Below the pieces are notes generated by a model that saw only the letters and a list, made by a program, of their open reading frames with translations, ran no database searches and was not told the DNA's origin. A stretch of DNA of 64,000 nucleotides from Sphingomonas aerolata. Lineage in GTDB: Bacteria; Pseudomonadota; Alphaproteobacteria; Sphingomonadales; Sphingomonadaceae. The DNA lies in assembly GCF_003046295.1 (NCBI RefSeq), contig NZ_PZZN01000001.1:1074812-1138811 (forward strand), in the 5' to 3' direction. The number at the start of each line of letters is the position of its first letter. Position 1 is the stretch's first letter. Of the stretch, positions 61,927 to 64,000 are shown in pieces. The position numbers and the translations under genes were made by a program.

Positions 61927-62877
61927 TCAGGCGATCCGCAGCTCGTTGCGCAAGACTGCGCCGAAATAGCCGCGCATTGCGTCGCGCGCGGGCGGCGACA
62001 GCGCCATATAGGCGCGGCGGCGATCATGCGGATCGGGCTGACGTTCGAACAGCCCGCTATCGGTCATGCGCGCGATCCAGCGCAACGCCGTCGTCGGCGC
62101 GACGGCTGCGGCGATGCACAGGCTCGATACCGACACACGGCGCCGCTCGAGATCGGCGGCGTAGAGATCGAGCAGCATGTCCCAACCCGGATCCTCGAAC
62201 AGCGTGCCGCCGAAAAATTGGTCGCGAAGCCGCCGCGCGCGGATCGCGCGTCGAATGTCGGTCGCGTCGTGTTGCGTCGCCCCGGGCGCCGCCTGATAGG
62301 CGACCGATCGATCGCCGACGATCGCCGGGGGATCGGACGGTCGATCATGATCTGCCTGTGTCAGCCGGGCAAGCGCCTCGGCGATGCGCCCGACCTCCGC
62401 GCTCAGGCGCTCGAGCCGGGCCCCGTCGCTCTCACGCGTGACGTCGAAGACCCCGGCGGGCTGGCGCGATCGTTCGATCGCGATCGCCACCGCGGCCACG
62501 CATTCGCCGATCCCGGGATCGACGAGCAGCGATGTCGCACCGCCCAGCGTCAGCGCGGTGACCGCGTCGATCTGGTCCGCCCGCAGCGCCACCACCAGCG
62601 CAGCATCGGTATCGGCGGCCCAGGCCACGATCTGCGCCATCCGTTCGGCGAGCAGCGGTGCGTTGATCCCCACCGTATCGACCAGAATGATACGCGGTGT
62701 CGCGGACCGATCGAGCGGGACGTGCCAGTCGATCCGGGCCATCAGGCGCCCGCCCAGCGCGTCCAGCGCGGTCGCGAGCCGATCCCCTGCCCCCGCACCG
62801 CCAAGGTCCGCAATCAGAACCGCAGCGGCACCGCCATCATAGCGTATGTCCGCCGATAGCGCGTCGATCGCCGTCAT
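61927..62877 (-). CDS. Winged-helix MarR-like protein with receiver-like N-terminus
   Basis: 316 residues. N-terminal part (about 1-140) has the alternating beta/alpha order of a response-regulator receiver (AAVLIADLGGAGAGDRLATA, RIILVDTVGINAPLLAERMA, AALVVALRADQIDAVTALTL-GGATSLLVDP) but lacks the full acidic pocket. The C-terminal part has a MarR-type winged helix: AIRARRLRDQFFGGTLFEDP, SVSSLCIAAAVAPTTALRWI, DPHDRRRAYMALSPPARDAM. This arrangement is seen in sphingomonads. The ligand and target genes are unknown. Located between tRNA-Val and pntB. Confidence 0.8.
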   Translation of the reverse strand: MTAIDALSADIRYDGGAAAVLIADLGGAGAGDRLATALDALGGRLMARIDWHVPLDRSATPRIILVDTVGINAPLLAERMAQIVAWAADTDAALVVALRADQIDAVTALTLGGATSLLVDPGIGECVAAVAIAIERSRQPAGVFDVTRESDGARLERLSAEVGRIAEALARLTQADHDRPSDPPAIVGDRSVAYQAAPGATQHDATDIRRAIRARRLRDQFFGGTLFEDPGWDMLLDLYAADLERRRVSVSSLCIAAAVAPTTALRWIARMTDSGLFERQPDPHDRRRAYMALSPPARDAMRGYFGAVLRNELRIA

Positions 62878-62977
62878 TGCCGCATCCCCCGCCAGACGCG
62901 ATTAGGCCATGGATCGTACCGGATTTACACGCCAAATGGGTCGGTTCTCGGCGGATCCGGCGGACAGGCAGACGCCG

Positions 62978-64000
62978 TCAGTCGAGCGCCTTGACGATGT
63001 CTTCGACCATCTTCTTCGCATCCGCCAGAAGCATCATCGTATTGTCGCGGTAGAACAGGTCGTTGTCGACCCCGGCATAGCCGACCCCGCCCATCGACCG
63101 CTTGATGAACAGCACCGTCTTCGCCTTCTCGACGTCGAGGACCGGCATGCCATAGATTGGCGATGATTTGTCGGTCTTTGCCGCCGGGTTGGTGACGTCG
63201 TTCGCGCCGATCACGAAAGCCACGTCGGTCTGCGCGAATTCGCTGTTGATGTCCTCAAGCTCGAACACGTCGTCATAGGGCACGTTCGCCTCCGCAAGCA
63301 GGACGTTCATGTGGCCTGGCATGCGCCCGGCGACGGGGTGGATCGCGTATTTCACGCGCACCCCTTCCGCCTTCAGCTTGTCGCCCATCTCGCGCAGGAC
63401 GTGTTGCGCCTGGGCGACCGCCATGCCGTAGCCGGGCACGATGACGACCTGTTCGGCCTGGCTCATCAGGAAGGCGGCGTCCTCCGCCGAACCGCGCTTC
63501 CACGGGCGGTCGGTGGCGGTCGCGGGGCCGCCGGCATCGGCGGACTGTCCGAACCCGCCGGCGATCACGCTGATGAAGCTGCGGTTCATCGCCCGGCACA
63601 TGATGTAGCTGAGGATTGCGCCCGACGAGCCGACCAGCGCGCCGGTGATGATCATCGCGGTGTTGTGCAGCGTGAAGCCCATCGCCGCCGCCGCCCAGCC
63701 CGAATAGGAATTGAGCATGCTGACGACCACCGGCATGTCGGCGCCGCCGATCGGCACGATCAGCAGGAAGCCGATCACGAAGCTCAGGGCCGTGATCGTC
63801 CAGAAGATCCACGGCTCCTGATTGGTGACGAAATAGGCGATCAGCCCGAGGATCGCGGCGAGCAGCGCGATGTTGATGACGTGGCGCCCGGGCAGCATGA
63901 TCGGCTTGCCGCCCATGTTGCCGTTGAGCTTAAGGAAGGCGATGACCGAGCCCGAGAAGGTGATCGCGCCGATCGCGACGCCCAGCCCCAGCTCGATCCG
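62978..64000 (-). CDS. pntB: NAD(P) transhydrogenase subunit beta, N-terminal part beyond window edge
   Basis: 341 codons are visible; the frame is open at base 64000. It couples hydride transfer from NADH to NADP+ to proton entry. Seen: helices through LLAAILGLIAYFVTNQEPWI, GALVGSSGAILSYIMCRAMN and the soluble NADP-binding domain with VIVPGYGMAVAQAQHVLREM, YAIHPVAGRMPGHMNVLLAE, IGANDVTNPAAKTD and KRSMGGVGYAGVDNDLFYRD. Both of the NADP loop motifs are intact. The N-terminal helices lie outside the window. Confidence 0.95.
   Translation of the reverse strand, partial: RIELGLGVAIGAITFSGSVIAFLKLNGNMGGKPIMLPGRHVINIALLAAILGLIAYFVTNQEPWIFWTITALSFVIGFLLIVPIGGADMPVVVSMLNSYSGWAAAAMGFTLHNTAMIITGALVGSSGAILSYIMCRAMNRSFISVIAGGFGQSADAGGPATATDRPWKRGSAEDAAFLMSQAEQVVIVPGYGMAVAQAQHVLREMGDKLKAEGVRVKYAIHPVAGRMPGHMNVLLAEANVPYDDVFELEDINSEFAQTDVAFVIGANDVTNPAAKTDKSSPIYGMPVLDVEKAKTVLFIKRSMGGVGYAGVDNDLFYRDNTMMLLADAKKMVEDIVKALD

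Overview
The window looks like chromosomal DNA of a GC-rich, PHA-storing alphaproteobacterium, most probably a sphingomonad. The reasons are family-level: an RSH (Rel) protein opening MLRQYEL, a MarR-type regulator with a receiver-like N-terminus, a CYP153-type P450, a NADP malic enzyme fused to a phosphotransacetylase domain, a DUF6456 protein, an MlaA homologue, and gaps packed with small mirror-image repeats. It is ordinary chromosome: about 62 genes, one tRNA, and no phage, insertion sequence or CRISPR array that I can see.

Layout. 0-5 kb: ferrochelatase (cut by the window edge), a lone molybdenum hydroxylase subunit and an AMP-dependent acyl-CoA synthetase. 5-11 kb (plus strand): lgt, a MidA-type methyltransferase overlapping a GNAT acetyltransferase, pgeF, a PLP-dependent sulfur-amino-acid enzyme and a phosphoribosyltransferase. 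11-18 kb: murA, a Crp/Fnr regulator, clpS, a phasin and the class I PHA synthase, then an AlaC-like aminotransferase. 18-24 kb: a thioesterase, an HxlR regulator, the bifunctional (p)ppGpp enzyme and a DUF885 protein. 24-29 kb: a surface-glycan or lipid-glycan set (GT2, small membrane protein, methyltransferase, GtrA, GT-C-like protein). 29.5-33.8 kb (minus strand): yggT-DUF167-folD-marC as a tightly overlapping operon, argB and a queuosine precursor transporter. 34-40 kb: a CNT nucleoside transporter, a fasciclin protein, a DapF homologue with DUF6456, a divergent XRE regulator, EI24, a lipoprotein and an MlaA homologue. 40-48 kb: queG, an ABC exporter pair, a CYP153-like P450, exported MsrB, a CHAP protein and an SDR. 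48-64 kb: maeB, mutS, a CDF metal exporter, a glycine-zipper protein, a polyprenyl diphosphate synthase, chorismate mutase, a dTMP-kinase-like protein, pncB, an 811-residue orphan exported protein, an M20 peptidase, tRNA-Val(UAC), a MarR-type protein and pntB (cut by the window edge).

Repeats. Between about 2.9 and 47.7 kb most gaps hold members of five repeat families. A is CCGTCATCCTGACGAAAGTC with its mirror, B is CCGTCATCCCCGCGAAGGCG with its mirror, C is CCCCGGCGAAGGCCGGGGCC with its mirror, D is the CCCCTCTCCCCCCGGGGGAG type, and E is TTCGTGCTGAGCGAAGTCGA. They usually occur as inverted pairs 80-100 bp long. I see none from 47.7 kb to the end.

Most notable signals. The phasin promoter is overlapped by TTGC-N3-GCAA-type motifs, and the same motif lies upstream of rel. 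A three-and-a-half-copy composite tandem array of about 213 bp sits at 24.9-25.6 kb. A TetR-like operator lies before the P450. There is also the glycan-modification gene set, a degenerate-receiver/MarR fusion, and the orphan exported protein. I found no system that I could confidently call new; these are the best candidates.
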